Part shown: positions 29,192 to 40,721 of the stretch, in pieces
How the letters are laid out: every line of letters begins with the position of its first letter
Position numbering within the stretch: the stretch's first letter is position 1
Assembly: GCF_012276755.1 (NCBI RefSeq)
Contig: NZ_JAAXKX010000003.1
Coordinates: 124,001 to 188,000 of the forward strand
Reading direction: 5' to 3'
Length of the DNA stretch: 64,000 nt
Source: Marichromatium bheemlicum
GTDB taxonomy: Bacteria; Pseudomonadota; Gammaproteobacteria; Chromatiales; Chromatiaceae
Position numbers and translations under genes: made by a program
The notes under the pieces: generated by a model
Told to the model about the DNA's origin: nothing
What the model saw: only the letters and a program-made list of their open reading frames with translations
Database searches by the model: none

Positions 29192-30355
29192 ATGTTCGAA
29201 CTGATGGACACCCATAGCCAAAACGCGGTCATCAAGGTCATCGGCGTCGGTGGTGGTGGCGGCAACGCGGTCAACCACATGGTCGCATCGACCATCGAGG
29301 GCGTCGATTTCATCTGCGCCAACACCGACGCTCAGGCGTTGAAGAACTCCAACGTCAAGACCATCCTGCAGCTCGGTGCCGCGATCACCAAGGGGCTGGG
29401 GGCGGGTGCTGACCCCGAGGTCGGGCGCAACGCCGCGATGGAGGATCGCGATCGCATCCAGGACGCGCTCGAGGGTGCTGACATGGTCTTCATCACCGCC
29501 GGCATGGGCGGTGGGACTGGTACCGGTGCCGCTCCGGTGGTCGCCCAGGTCGCCAAGGAGCTGGGCATCCTCACCGTCGCCGTGGTCACCAAGCCCTTCC
29601 CCTTCGAGGGCGGCAAGCGTCGGCGCGTGGCCGATGAGGGCATCGCCGAGCTGGCGACCAATGTCGATTCGCTGATCACCATCCCCAACGAGAAGCTGCT
29701 GGCGGTACTGGGTAAGGAGATGAGCCTGCTCGATGCCTTCCGGGCCGCCAACGACGTGCTGCTCAACGCCACCCAGGGCATCGCCGAGCTGATCACCCGT
29801 CCCGGGCTGATCAACGTCGACTTCGCCGACGTCAAGACGGTGATGTCGGAGATGGGGGTGGCGATGATGGGTACCGGCGCAGCCCAAGGTGAGAACCGTG
29901 CCCGCGAGGCGGCCGAGGCGGCGATTCGCAGCCCGCTGCTCGAGGACATCGATCTCGCCGGCGCCCGCGGTATCCTGGTCAACATCACCGCCGGGATGAG
30001 CCTCACCATCGGTGAGTTCGACGAGGTCGGCAGCACGGTGCGCGAGTTCGCCGACGATGACGCCACCGTGGTGGTCGGCACCGTGGTCGACCCCGAACTC
30101 GAGGACGAGCTGCGGGTGACCGTGGTCGCCACCGGACTCGGCGCTGGGCATCGCGCCAAGACCCGGCGTTCGGGGCTGCAGGAGCCGGCGATGCGGCTGG
30201 TGAGCGGTGACGGCGAGGGTTCGCCCGACTATCGCGAGCTCGATCGCCGCCCGGCGGTCTATCGCAAGGGTGGGGCGGCGGCGTCCGAGTCGGTCGGCGA
30301 CAGCGATCTCGACTATCTCGACATCCCCGCCTTCTTGCGCCGACAGGCCGATTGA
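29192..30355 (+). CDS. ftsZ: Cell division protein FtsZ
   Basis: This 387-residue tubulin-like GTPase forms the Z ring. It starts at ATG 29192 after a GAGAGGAG ribosome-binding site; the longer upstream frame covers the intergenic leader. VIGVGGGGGNAVNHM and the tubulin signature GGGTGTGAAP (107-116) bind GTP. The C-terminal peptide LDYLDIPAFLRRQAD is the conserved docking tail for FtsA, ZipA and MinC. Confidence 0.97.
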   Translation: MFELMDTHSQNAVIKVIGVGGGGGNAVNHMVASTIEGVDFICANTDAQALKNSNVKTILQLGAAITKGLGAGADPEVGRNAAMEDRDRIQDALEGADMVFITAGMGGGTGTGAAPVVAQVAKELGILTVAVVTKPFPFEGGKRRRVADEGIAELATNVDSLITIPNEKLLAVLGKEMSLLDAFRAANDVLLNATQGIAELITRPGLINVDFADVKTVMSEMGVAMMGTGAAQGENRAREAAEAAIRSPLLEDIDLAGARGILVNITAGMSLTIGEFDEVGSTVREFADDDATVVVGTVVDPELEDELRVTVVATGLGAGHRAKTRRSGLQEPAMRLVSGDGEGSPDYRELDRRPAVYRKGGAAASESVGDSDLDYLDIPAFLRRQAD

Positions 30356-30422
30356 TCAGGGGTTTCCCTGTAACTGAAAGGCCTTTTAAAACAGGGGTGT
30401 CGTCTCTGGTTGCGTGCCGAAC

Positions 30423-30451
30423 TTGATAAATGTCCGGGAAAACCCTAAGCT
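30423..30451 (+). promoter_or_regulatory. Candidate lpxC promoter
   Basis: TTGATA (30423-30428) and TAAGCT (30446-30451) are 17 bases apart, in the AT-richer part of the 253-base ftsZ-lpxC gap. Transcription would start near 30458, leaving a leader of about 150 bases. Separate transcription of lpxC is known in E. coli. Confidence 0.6.
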
Positions 30452-30608
30452 ACCCTGCAACCTGCACGTCGTGCCGACGTGCGCTCATGACTCGAGCATA
30501 GGATGAGTGCGCGGGACCGGTCCACCCCCGGTCCCGTGCGTTGGACTCGAAGAACAGCGGGCAGGGACTGCCGTCGGCCGCTGTGGATAGCGAGGGGTAA
30601 CCCGGGCG

Positions 30609-31520
30609 ATGATCAAGCAACGCACCTTGAAGACTGCGATCCAGACCACCGGCGTGGGGCTCCACACCGGTGACAAGGTTGCGCTCACCCTGCGTCCGGC
30701 CGCCCCGGATACCGGGATCGTGTTCCGGCGGGTCGATCTCGATACCCCGGTCGAGATCCCGGCAACCCCCTTTAATGTCGGTGACACCCGGCTCTCGACG
30801 ACCCTGGTGAGCGGTGAGGTGCGTGTCTCCACCGTCGAGCACCTGCTGGCCGCCTTTGCCGGTTTCGGCATCGACAACGCCTATGTCGACCTCGGTGCCG
30901 CCGAGGTGCCGATCATGGATGGCAGTGCCGCGCCCTTCGCCTTCCTGATCCAGTCGGCCGGGGTCGAGGAGCAGTCCAAGGCCAAGCGCTTTATCCGCAT
31001 CAAGCGTCCGGTCGAGGTGCGCGACGGCGACAAATTCGCCCGCTTCACGCCCTACCACGGCTTTCGCGTCGACTTCTCCATCGAGTTCGATCACCCGGCC
31101 TTCCAGGTCCGCGCCAACCAGGCCAGTATCGATCTCTCGACCCAGTCGTTCGTGCGCGAGGTCAGTCGTGCTCGGACCTTCGGTTTCCTCAAGGACATTG
31201 AGGCGCTGCGGCAGCACAACCTCGCCCTCGGTGGCAGCCTCGACAATGCCGTGGTGGTCGACGAATATCGGGTCCTCAACGAGGAGGGGTTGCGTTACGA
31301 TGACGAGTTCGTGCGTCACAAGATGCTCGATGCCATCGGCGACCTCTACCTGCTCGGCCACTCGTTGGTCGGTGCCTTTTGCGGCCACAAGTCCGGCCAC
31401 GCGCTCAACAACGCCTTGGTCCGGGCGCTGGTTGCCGATGTTGCTGCCTGGGAAGAGGTCAGCTTCGAGGACGGCGAGCGTGCACCCATCGGTTACGGTC
31501 AACCGGTGGCCGCGATCTGA
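30609..31520 (+). CDS. lpxC: UDP-3-O-acyl-N-acetylglucosamine deacetylase
   Basis: This 303-residue zinc deacetylase carries out the committed step of lipid A synthesis. The start [19 protein letters not shown] is standard. Zinc ligands are H78 in [11 protein letters not shown] and the H-K-x-x-D motif in [13 protein letters not shown], followed by the general-base segment HKSGHALNN. The length is normal for the family. A strong hairpin terminator follows. Confidence 0.96.
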   Translation: MIKQRTLKTAIQTTGVGLHTGDKVALTLRPAAPDTGIVFRRVDLDTPVEIPATPFNVGDTRLSTTLVSGEVRVSTVEHLLAAFAGFGIDNAYVDLGAAEVPIMDGSAAPFAFLIQSAGVEEQSKAKRFIRIKRPVEVRDGDKFARFTPYHGFRVDFSIEFDHPAFQVRANQASIDLSTQSFVREVSRARTFGFLKDIEALRQHNLALGGSLDNAVVVDEYRVLNEEGLRYDDEFVRHKMLDAIGDLYLLGHSLVGAFCGHKSGHALNNALVRALVADVAAWEEVSFEDGERAPIGYGQPVAAI

Positions 31521-31586
31521 GCCGCCGGGTCCGGGCGGGGTGCCTCGATGACACTCGGCCCCGCGCCCCATCCAATCCTTGACTTG

Positions 31587-31623
31587 ACGACCGGTCGATG
31601 CCTCGGCATCGACCGGTCGTTTG
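31587..31623 (+). terminator. Hairpin terminator between convergent lpxC and dciA
   Basis: A perfect 16-base stem (31587-31602 with 31605-31620) has a two-base gap, so the effective loop is CTCG. It is followed by a short TTG tail. It sits exactly between two convergent genes and probably ends the dcw-lpxC transcript. The U-run is weak. Confidence 0.7.
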
Positions 31624-31635
31624 CGTTGGTCTCTC

Positions 31636-32091
31636 TCAGTCGCTCGTGGGCTCGTCCTTGGCGTGGTGTGCCGCGAGACGTCTGAGGGTTGCGGCAAGCT
31701 CTGGGTCGTCGAGGTGCTCGGCGGCGGTGCGCAGGTGTTCCACGGTCGCGGCCGACAGCCGCCGTGGTGGGAGCGGTGCGCTGCTGTCAGTACTGGGGCG
31801 TAGTGGCGGCCGGGTCTGGATGCGTACGGTGTCGAGATCGGGCGCGGCCAGCGCGGCGCCGAGGTCGCGGGCGAGGAAACGGGCGCGGGTCGCCCAGGCC
31901 GGTGAGTCGAGCACCAGCACCAGGGTGGTGTCCTCGAGGTGGGCATCGATGCAGTGCTGCTGCAGCCCGGTCGGGACCCGCTGACGGGCGGCCTCGAGCA
32001 GCGCCAGTTCGCGCTGCCGCCGGGCGAGTCGGGCTCGCACCATCGGGTTGTTCCAGAGCAGGTCGTGGATGGCCTTGGGACGATCGGGCAT
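31636..32091 (-). CDS. dciA: DciA-like DnaB helicase loader (DUF721)
   Basis: This protein has 151 residues from ATG 32091. The DUF721 domain occupies the N-terminal part (about residues 1-100), with IHDLLWNNPM, ALLEAARQRVP and TLVLVLDSPAWATRARFLARDL. DciA interacts with the replicative helicase DnaB in bacteria without DnaC. The position between lpxC and secA is conserved in pseudomonads. The C-terminal region is low in complexity. It is divergent from the M23 peptidase gene. Confidence 0.85.
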   Translation of the reverse strand: MPDRPKAIHDLLWNNPMVRARLARRQRELALLEAARQRVPTGLQQHCIDAHLEDTTLVLVLDSPAWATRARFLARDLGAALAAPDLDTVRIQTRPPLRPSTDSSAPLPPRRLSAATVEHLRTAAEHLDDPELAATLRRLAAHHAKDEPTSD

Positions 32092-32220
32092 GGCGGGTGG
32101 GGCCTGGGGTTGCTGGTCAGGTTTGTGCGCCAGCGACGGTATCCGAGATGTCCATGAAGGCGTGTCGGGGACGTCCGTCTGGTCGCAGTGCGGGAGTCGA
32201 GGCGCCACCGGGCCGGCGCA

Positions 32221-32252
32221 GATGCGATGAAATCGCATCTGCATAGTATAAA
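32221..32252. promoter_or_regulatory. Inverted repeat and -10-like box in the dciA/M23 divergent region
   Basis: GATGCGAT and ATCGCATC form a perfect 8-base inverted repeat with a GAA spacer (32221-32239). It is followed by TATAAA (32247-32252), a candidate -10 for the M23 gene. This layout suits a repressor site, but the protein is unknown. Confidence 0.5.
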
Positions 32253-32292
32253 CTCGCGTCCTCGGGCGTGAGCCAAACCGTAGAGAGAAGCG

Positions 32293-33207
32293 ATGCATCA
32301 TCTCGATCGAAGTCAGGTCCTGCGTGGGCGGACCATGGTGATCCTGTTGGCCTTGGGGGGCTCGGCGCTCGCCGCCGGCGGGGTCGGCTTCCTGGCCGGT
32401 CAGTCCTTGACCCCTCCCGCGCCACCCGCCCCGGCCGTGACCACCGCCTCACCCGTTGCCATCGCCCCCGCCCCCTCCACCACCGAGATCAATGCGCTCG
32501 CCGCCCGCCTTGGTGAGATGCAGGCCGAACTGCTGCGGCTCAATGCGCTCGGCGCGCGCCTGGTGCAGATGTCGGGGCTCGATCCCGAGGAGTTCGACTT
32601 CGACCGCCCGCCACCACAGGGGGGACCTGCCGAGGGCACGGTGCGCGATTACACCATCAAGGAGTTGGTCAGCGAACTCGGCAGTGTCGCCAATCTCATC
32701 GATGATCGTCAGCGCAAGCTCGGGGTGCTCGAAGACGTGGTGATGGAGCGTGGTCTCCAGGCCCAGGCGCTGCCGACCAACTGGCCGGTCAAGTCTGGCT
32801 ACATCACCTCTAATTTCGGCTATCGGGTGCATCCGACCCGCAAGGTGCGACTGTTCCACAGTGGCGTCGATTTCGCCAGCCCGCGCGGGACTCCGATCGC
32901 CGCCGCCGCTGACGGGGTGGTGACCTTCAGTGGTCGGCGCAACGGCTATGGCCGGGTCGTCGATATCCGACACGTGGACGGGTTGGTCACTCGCTACGCC
33001 CACAACAGCAAGAACCTGGTCGAGGAGGGGCAACTGGTGCGCAAGGGCCAGAAGATCGCCACCGTCGGCTCCTCCGGGGTGGCCACCGGCCCGCACGTGC
33101 ACTTCGAGGTCCTCAAGGACGGCGAGCCGGTCGATCCCATGGGGTATCTCGGCAAGACGCCCAAGCGCACCCTGGCCGCTGCCGGTGCCGGACGCAGCGG
33201 CGGCTGA
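32293..33207 (+). CDS. M23 family metallopeptidase (peptidoglycan endopeptidase-like)
   Basis: This 304-residue protein has an N-terminal membrane anchor (about 14-37), a Pro/Ala-rich linker and a helical segment (about 70-160). The LytM domain follows, with zinc motifs FHSGVDF (H-x-x-x-D) and the H-x-H of GPHVHFEV. All zinc ligands appear intact, so it is probably an active endopeptidase that opens peptidoglycan cross-links. An M23 gene at this place before secA also occurs in pseudomonads. Confidence 0.88.
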   Translation: MHHLDRSQVLRGRTMVILLALGGSALAAGGVGFLAGQSLTPPAPPAPAVTTASPVAIAPAPSTTEINALAARLGEMQAELLRLNALGARLVQMSGLDPEEFDFDRPPPQGGPAEGTVRDYTIKELVSELGSVANLIDDRQRKLGVLEDVVMERGLQAQALPTNWPVKSGYITSNFGYRVHPTRKVRLFHSGVDFASPRGTPIAAAADGVVTFSGRRNGYGRVVDIRHVDGLVTRYAHNSKNLVEEGQLVRKGQKIATVGSSGVATGPHVHFEVLKDGEPVDPMGYLGKTPKRTLAAAGAGRSGG

Positions 33208-33324
33208 CGCGCACTGCCCGTCCCCATCGCTCGGGTGCGTCATGCGTCGCCTCACCTCGAACGGTGTGCCCTTGCTGGCGGCTGACGCCGTTCCGGTGGG
33301 GCCGCAACGGTCAAGTAAATCCGG

Positions 33325-33330
33325 TACAAT
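33325..33330 (+). promoter_or_regulatory. Candidate -10 box for secA
   Basis: TACAAT lies 36 bases before the secA start in an AT-rich leader. The -35 is not clear. No secM-like gene precedes secA. Confidence 0.4.
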
Positions 33331-33366
33331 TCCCCGATTTTCCTAGGATAGGTTTCAGTCAATTCG

Positions 33367-36183
<2,817 letters not shown>

Positions 36184-36187
36184 GACG

Positions 36188-37402
36188 ATGAGTAGCCCCG
36201 ATGTAATCGATTTCCTCCCGATCCCCGGTATCCGTCTCGGCGCTGGCGCCGCCGGTATCCGCTATCAGGGGCGTGACGACCTGGTGGTGATGGAGCTGGC
36301 CGAGGGGACGACCTGCGCCGCGGTGTTCACCCGCAACGCCTTTTGCGCCGCCCCGGTGACCCTGGCGCGTCGCCACCTTGCGACCGCGGCGCCACGCTAT
36401 CTGCTGATCAACTCGGGTAATGCCAACGCCGGTACCGGTCGACCCGGTCTGGAGGCGGCGCAGGCGAGCTGTGGCGCGCTCGCCGGGCTCGCTGGCTGTG
36501 GCGTCGAGCAGGTGCTGCCCTTCTCCACCGGGGTGATCGGCGAGCACCTGCCGGTCGAGCGCTTCAGCACCGCGTTGCCGGGGTTGTTGCCGGGACTCTC
36601 GGCCGATGGCTGGGGCGCGGCCGCGCACGCGATCATGACCACCGACACCTTCCCCAAGCTGGTCTCGCGCCGCTTCCAGTGCGGCGGGCGCACCGCGACC
36701 CTCACCGGGATGGCCAAGGGTTCGGGGATGATCTGTCCGGACATGGCGACCATGCTCGCCTTCGTGGCCACCGATGCGGCGGTCACCGCCGAGGTGTTGC
36801 AGCAGGCGCTGCAGACGGCGAGTGACCGTTCCTTCAACGCGATCAGTGTCGACGGTGATACCTCGACCAATGACGCCTGCGTGCTCGCCGCCACCGGCGC
36901 ACTCGGCAACGCCACGGTCAGCGACCCCGAGAGTGCCGATGCGGTGGCCCTGCAGGAGGCGCTGGAGGCCGTCTGTACCGAGCTGGCTCGAGACATCGTC
37001 AAGGATGGTGAGGGTGCCACCAAGCTGGTCACCATCGCCGTCGAGGGCGCGCGCGACTGGCACGAGGCGCGTCGGGTCGGTTACACCATCGCCCACTCGC
37101 CGCTGGTCAAGACCGCGCTCTTTGCCTCCGACCCCAACTGGGGGCGGATCCTCGCTGCGATCGGGCGCGCCGGGGTCGAATCGCTCGATATCGACCGGGT
37201 GCAGGTCTGGCTCGGTGATGTGGCGATCGTGCGCGACGGCGGGCGTGCCGCCGACTACGAGGAGGCCGCCGGCGCCGCGGTGATGGCCGAGTCCGAGATC
37301 CTCATCCGTGTCGACCTCGGCCGCGGCGAGGCTGAGGCCAAGGTGCTCACCTGTGATCTGTCCTACGACTATGTCCGCATCAACGCCGAGTACCGCAGCT
37401 GA
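36188..37402 (+). CDS. argJ: Glutamate N-acetyltransferase/amino-acid acetyltransferase ArgJ
   Basis: This 404-residue enzyme regenerates N-acetylglutamate from N-acetylornithine in cyclic arginine synthesis. It self-cleaves between A187 and T188 in the MICPDMATMLAF segment; T188 is the nucleophile. INSGNANAGTG and SDPNWGRIL are further hallmarks. ATG 36188 follows secA by four bases, so they are probably co-transcribed, as in pseudomonads. The end overlaps the Nudix-ThiE gene by 32 bases. Confidence 0.94.
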   Translation: MSSPDVIDFLPIPGIRLGAGAAGIRYQGRDDLVVMELAEGTTCAAVFTRNAFCAAPVTLARRHLATAAPRYLLINSGNANAGTGRPGLEAAQASCGALAGLAGCGVEQVLPFSTGVIGEHLPVERFSTALPGLLPGLSADGWGAAAHAIMTTDTFPKLVSRRFQCGGRTATLTGMAKGSGMICPDMATMLAFVATDAAVTAEVLQQALQTASDRSFNAISVDGDTSTNDACVLAATGALGNATVSDPESADAVALQEALEAVCTELARDIVKDGEGATKLVTIAVEGARDWHEARRVGYTIAHSPLVKTALFASDPNWGRILAAIGRAGVESLDIDRVQVWLGDVAIVRDGGRAADYEEAAGAAVMAESEILIRVDLGRGEAEAKVLTCDLSYDYVRINAEYRS

Positions 37403-38354
37403 GCGCGATCCCACCGAGATCCACGTCATGGTCGGCGCCATCGCCGACCCCGACGGCCGGGTCCTGATCAGTCGTCGCCCCGAGGGGGTGCACCAAGGGG
37501 GACTGTGGGAGTTCCCCGGTGGCAAACTCGAGGCCGACGAGTCGCCGACCATGGGGCTTGCCCGTGAACTCGACGAAGAACTCGGTATCCGTGTCGAGTG
37601 CAGCCGACCGCTGATCCGGGTGCGCCATCACTACGGCGATCGGCGGGTGTTGCTCGATGTCCACCGGATCGAACGCTATGTTGGCGTACCCGAGGGGCGC
37701 GAGGGTCAGCCGCTCGACTGGGTCCATCCCGAGGCGATGGATCCCGCCGACTTCCCCGCCGCCGATCGGCCGATCATCACCGCGCTGCGTCTGCCGCCGC
37801 TGATGCTGATCACCGGGGCCGACCCCGAGCACACCGAGCCGTTTCTGCGCCGGCTCGACCGTGCGCTGGAGGATGGCGTACGGCTGGTCCAGCTGCGTGC
37901 GCACGCGCTCGGTGCCGACGACTATCGCGCGCTGGCCGAACAGGCGTTCGTGCGCTGCGAACGCCAGGGTGCCAAGCTGCTCCTCAATCGTGCCCCGGAG
38001 GAGGTCGCCGGGGTGCCGCGTCACGGTCTGCACCTGGGCTCGAGCCTGCTCGCGCGGCTGGGCACGCGTCCCGGTGCCCCGGGCGAGTTGGTCGGCGCCG
38101 CTTGTCACGATGTCGTCGAACTCGATCGTATCGCCACCCTCGGGCTCGACTACGCGCTGCTCTCTCCGGTCAAGGAGACGGCCTCCCATCCCGGTGCGCC
38201 GGCCCTCGGCTGGTCGCGTTTCGCTGCCATCACCGCCAGTGCCAATGTCCCGGTCTACGCCCTCGGCGGCATGACCCGCACCGACCTCGACACCGCCTGG
38301 AACCTCGGCGCCCAGGGCATCGCCGCCATCCGCGGGCTGTGGCCCGGCGACTAG
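37371..38354 (+). CDS. Nudix (MutT-like) hydrolase fused to ThiE-like domain
   Basis: This protein has 327 residues from ATG 37371, inside the argJ end; ATG 37428 would cut into the first strand of the Nudix fold. Residues about 18-145 form a MutT domain with an intact Nudix box, G-x5-E-x7-R-E-L-x-E-E-L-G-I (from GGKLEADESP). Residues about 148-327 resemble thiamine phosphate synthase (LLLNRAPEEV, GLHLGSS, SPVKETASHPG, ALGGMT). The MutT part probably removes oxidised dGTP; the ThiE-like part is of uncertain activity. This fusion next to secA-argJ is known in pseudomonads, so it is not unique. Confidence 0.86.
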   Translation: MSASTPSTAAERDPTEIHVMVGAIADPDGRVLISRRPEGVHQGGLWEFPGGKLEADESPTMGLARELDEELGIRVECSRPLIRVRHHYGDRRVLLDVHRIERYVGVPEGREGQPLDWVHPEAMDPADFPAADRPIITALRLPPLMLITGADPEHTEPFLRRLDRALEDGVRLVQLRAHALGADDYRALAEQAFVRCERQGAKLLLNRAPEEVAGVPRHGLHLGSSLLARLGTRPGAPGELVGAACHDVVELDRIATLGLDYALLSPVKETASHPGAPALGWSRFAAITASANVPVYALGGMTRTDLDTAWNLGAQGIAAIRGLWPGD

Positions 38355-38371
38355 CTTTCAGCCGCCAGCGG

Positions 38372-39479
38372 ATTGAACCGCAAAGCCGCAAAGGGCGCGA
38401 AGAGAAGAAGGGCTTCCAGCTGCCAGCCTCGAGTGAGGAGGCTGGATCGTCTTGTGCCGCCATAGTTGTCTGCAAACCCAAACTTCAGGCTGCTCGCTGA
38501 AGGTCGGTCAGTGTCTTTGCGACCTTGGCGTCTTCGCGCTTCAAGCGCACGCAGGCGCCGGGCACGCTGCGCTTTGCCCGGCCTACGGGACGGGTCGCTG
38601 TTGGCCGGGAATCGACCGTCATCCACGCCCCAAAAACCCTTCGTGTCCTTGGTGTCTTCGCGGTTCGAGTCAGCTTCCAGCGACCAGCCGCCAGCGGATT
38701 GAACCGCAAAGCCGCAAAGGGCGCGAAGAGAAGAAGGGCTTCCCGCTGCCAGCCTCCAGTGAGGAGGCTGGATCGTCTTGTGCCGCTGCGGTTGACTGCA
38801 AACCCACTTTGAAGGCCGCTTGCTGAAGACCGGTCACTGTCTTTGCATCCTTGGCGTCTTCGCGGTTCGAGTCAGCTTCCAGCGACCAGCGGCCAGCGCG
38901 ATTGAACCGCAAAGCCGCAAAGGGCGCGAAGAGAAGAAGGGCTTCCCGCTGCCAGCCTCCAGTGAGGAGGCTGGATCGTCTTGTGCCGCCGCAGTTGACT
39001 GCAAACCCTCTTTGAAGGCCGCTTGCTGAAGACCGGTCACTGTCTTTGCATCCTTGGCGTCTTCGCGGTTCGAGTCAGCTTCCAGCGACCAGCCGCCAGC
39101 GGATTGAACCGCAAAGCTGCAAAGGGCGCAAAGAGAAGAAGGGCTTCCAGCTGCCAGCCTCCAGTGAGGAGGCTGGATCGTCTTGTGCCGCCGCAGTTGA
39201 CTGCAAACCCACTTTGAAGGCCGCTTGCTGAAGACCGCTCACTGTCTTTGCATCCTTGGCGTCTTCGCGGTTCGAGTCAGCTTCCAGCGACCAGCCGCCA
39301 GCGCGATTGAACCGCAAAGCCGCAAAGGGCGCGAAGAGAAGAAGGGCTCCCAGCTGCCAGCCTCCAGTGAGGAGGCTGGATCGTCTTGTGCCGCCGCAGT
39401 TGACTGCAAACCCAGACTTCAGGCTGCTCGCTGAAGGTCGGTCAGTGTCTTTGCGACCTTGGCGTCTTAGCGGTTTAAT
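38372..39479. repeat. Tandem array of ~174-base inverted-end elements, ~203-base period
   Basis: Five units begin at 38372, 38697, 38900, 39102 and 39305. Units 2-5 are nearly identical and spaced 202-203 bases apart. Each opens with gattgaaccgcaaag and closes with an inverted version (cttcgcggttcga). Each carries an internal perfect 9-base hairpin (CCAGCCTCC / GGAGGCTGG). Linkers of about 29 bases contain CCAGCGR heptamers. Unit 1 is followed by a REP-like insert and a stray right end. Frames across the array are repeat translations, not genes. Confidence 0.9.
38557..38582. repeat. REP-like palindrome nested in the array
   Basis: GCCGGGCA and TGCCCGGC are perfect inverted repeats around a 10-base loop, followed by CTACGG. 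This is the shape of common extragenic palindromes. It interrupts the array between unit 1 and a stray right end. Confidence 0.65.
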
Positions 39480-39480
39480 C

Positions 39481-39578
39481 CCGCTGGCCGCTGGCCGCTG
39501 GCCGCTGGCCGCTGGCCGCTGGCCGCTGGCCGCTGGCCGCTGGCCGCTGGCCGCTGGCCGCTGGCCGCTGGCCGCTGG
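39481..39578. repeat. Heptanucleotide tandem repeat (CCGCTGG)14
   Basis: Fourteen exact copies of the 7-base unit CCGCTGG follow directly after the last array unit and end 12 bases before the yacG stop. Seven is not a multiple of three, so copy number changes would shift any frame. The reverse complement CCAGCGG also occurs, degenerate, in the linkers of the 203-base array. Confidence 0.95.
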
Positions 39579-39589
39579 CCTGGGCCGAT

Positions 39590-39778
39590 TCAATGTTCCG
39601 GCGATGTCTGCTGGGGCGGGGTCTCGGGGTCGGTCGGTTCGCTGATGCGGTGGTTCTCGTTGAACCACTCGCCGAGGTCGATGAGGCGGCAGCGCTCGCT
39701 GCAGAAGGGACGCCAGGGCGATTGCTCGCTCCACTCGACGGGGGTGGAGCAGGTCGGGCAGGGGACGGTGATGGGCAT
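39590..39778 (-). CDS. yacG: DNA gyrase inhibitor YacG (zinc-binding)
   Basis: This 62-residue zinc-finger protein has C7, C10, C26 and C30 in the C-x2-C-x15-C-x3-C pattern, followed by [11 protein letters not shown], the family signature. YacG binds GyrB and blocks DNA binding by gyrase. It lies three bases after zapD, as in E. coli, and converges on the Nudix gene across the repeat array. Length and motifs are complete. Confidence 0.93.
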   Translation of the reverse strand: MPITVPCPTCSTPVEWSEQSPWRPFCSERCRLIDLGEWFNENHRISEPTDPETPPQQTSPEH

Positions 39779-39781
39779 GAT

Positions 39782-40549
39782 TCAGAAGATACAGCAGGTC
39801 AGTCGGAAGGGGATGTCGTCGCTGGTCTGAGCCGGATGATCCTCGCTCTCGATGGCCATGAAGCGAATGCTGAAGCGGTTCTTGTGGCCGCTGACCTCGG
39901 GATAGAGGCCACTGTTGGCCTCGATGCCGATACGCACCAGCTGGGGCGGGGCCTGGGTCTCGAGTGCCTCCTGGTAGAACCCTCCCTCGGCAAGGATCTG
40001 GCGTGCTGGAGCGCTGGCACGCACCAGCGAGAGGATCAGCGCGATCGCCTGATGGGCCGGGCGCAGGTCGACGAGCCATTGGGCAAGGCGTTGCTGGCGC
40101 TGCTCCGGTGGTTGCAGCAGCCAGTGATGGAGCTGCGGCAGGTCGAAGCTGCAGCTGCCACCGGGGATGCTGTTGCGCTGGGCCACGGCCTTGAGGAAGC
40201 CATCCTCGCGGGCGATCTGACCGATCGGGCCATCGGTGCCGAGCACGGCGGCATGTGCGCGTTCCAGATCGTTGACCACGCGCTGTAGCGCACTGGGGTC
40301 GACGCCGGGTCGCGAGGCGATGCGGCGCAGGCCCTCGAGGGTGCGGTCGAGCTCCTTGAGCAACTCGTTGCGGACATCGGCGCGGGCGGTGATGGCGACG
40401 ATCTCGATCAGGGTCTCGAGTGCGGCGCGCGTTGCCCAGTCCTCGGGCTGGGGGGCGAAGTGGTCGAAGCGCTCGAATAGGTGCTCGAGCCGGAGGAAGG
40501 TCCGGGCGCGTTCGTTGAGCGGATGTTCGAAGGTCAGGACTGTCGGCAC
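39782..40549 (-). CDS. zapD: Cell division protein ZapD
   Basis: This 255-residue protein cross-links FtsZ filaments. It starts at GTG 40549, giving TVLTFEHPLNERARTFLRLEHLF, the conserved N-terminus. SCSFDLPQLHHWL and FYQEAL match the family. It precedes yacG in the usual pair. The coaE gene that normally lies upstream is missing; repeats occupy that place. Confidence 0.93.
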   Translation of the reverse strand: MPTVLTFEHPLNERARTFLRLEHLFERFDHFAPQPEDWATRAALETLIEIVAITARADVRNELLKELDRTLEGLRRIASRPGVDPSALQRVVNDLERAHAAVLGTDGPIGQIAREDGFLKAVAQRNSIPGGSCSFDLPQLHHWLLQPPEQRQQRLAQWLVDLRPAHQAIALILSLVRASAPARQILAEGGFYQEALETQAPPQLVRIGIEANSGLYPEVSGHKNRFSIRFMAIESEDHPAQTSDDIPFRLTCCIF

Positions 40550-40721
40550 GGCGGATGTCTCGGGATCAACTCGACCCTTGGCTCGCGGTGGTCATCGCGC
40601 TTGGCGATGCCCCGGCTGACATTGACCACCGACGCCCGTCGGGCGTCGGCCCCTCGCTCGATTGTGCGGCTTTTGTTCACAGAAGTCACGGGGGGATCGG
40701 GCTATGGCCGACAGCCGCCGA
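40550..40721. other. Non-coding stretch upstream of zapD with a strong hairpin
   Basis: A perfect 9-base inverted repeat, CCGACGCCC and GGGCGTCGG around GTC, sits at 40629-40649 without a U-run. I see no convincing gene. It may contain the zapD-yacG promoter on the minus strand, but no clear boxes are visible. Confidence 0.45.

Noticed and set aside
38372-39479. Possible CRISPR array
   Set aside because: The repeating unit is about 174 bases with inverted ends and 29-base near-identical linkers. CRISPR repeats are short and spacers are unique. No cas gene is nearby.
38351-39645. Many short frames on both strands encoding Lys/Arg-rich peptides
   Set aside because: They are translations of the tandem repeat units and recur in register with the 203-base period. 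None has an independent ribosome-binding site or family resemblance.
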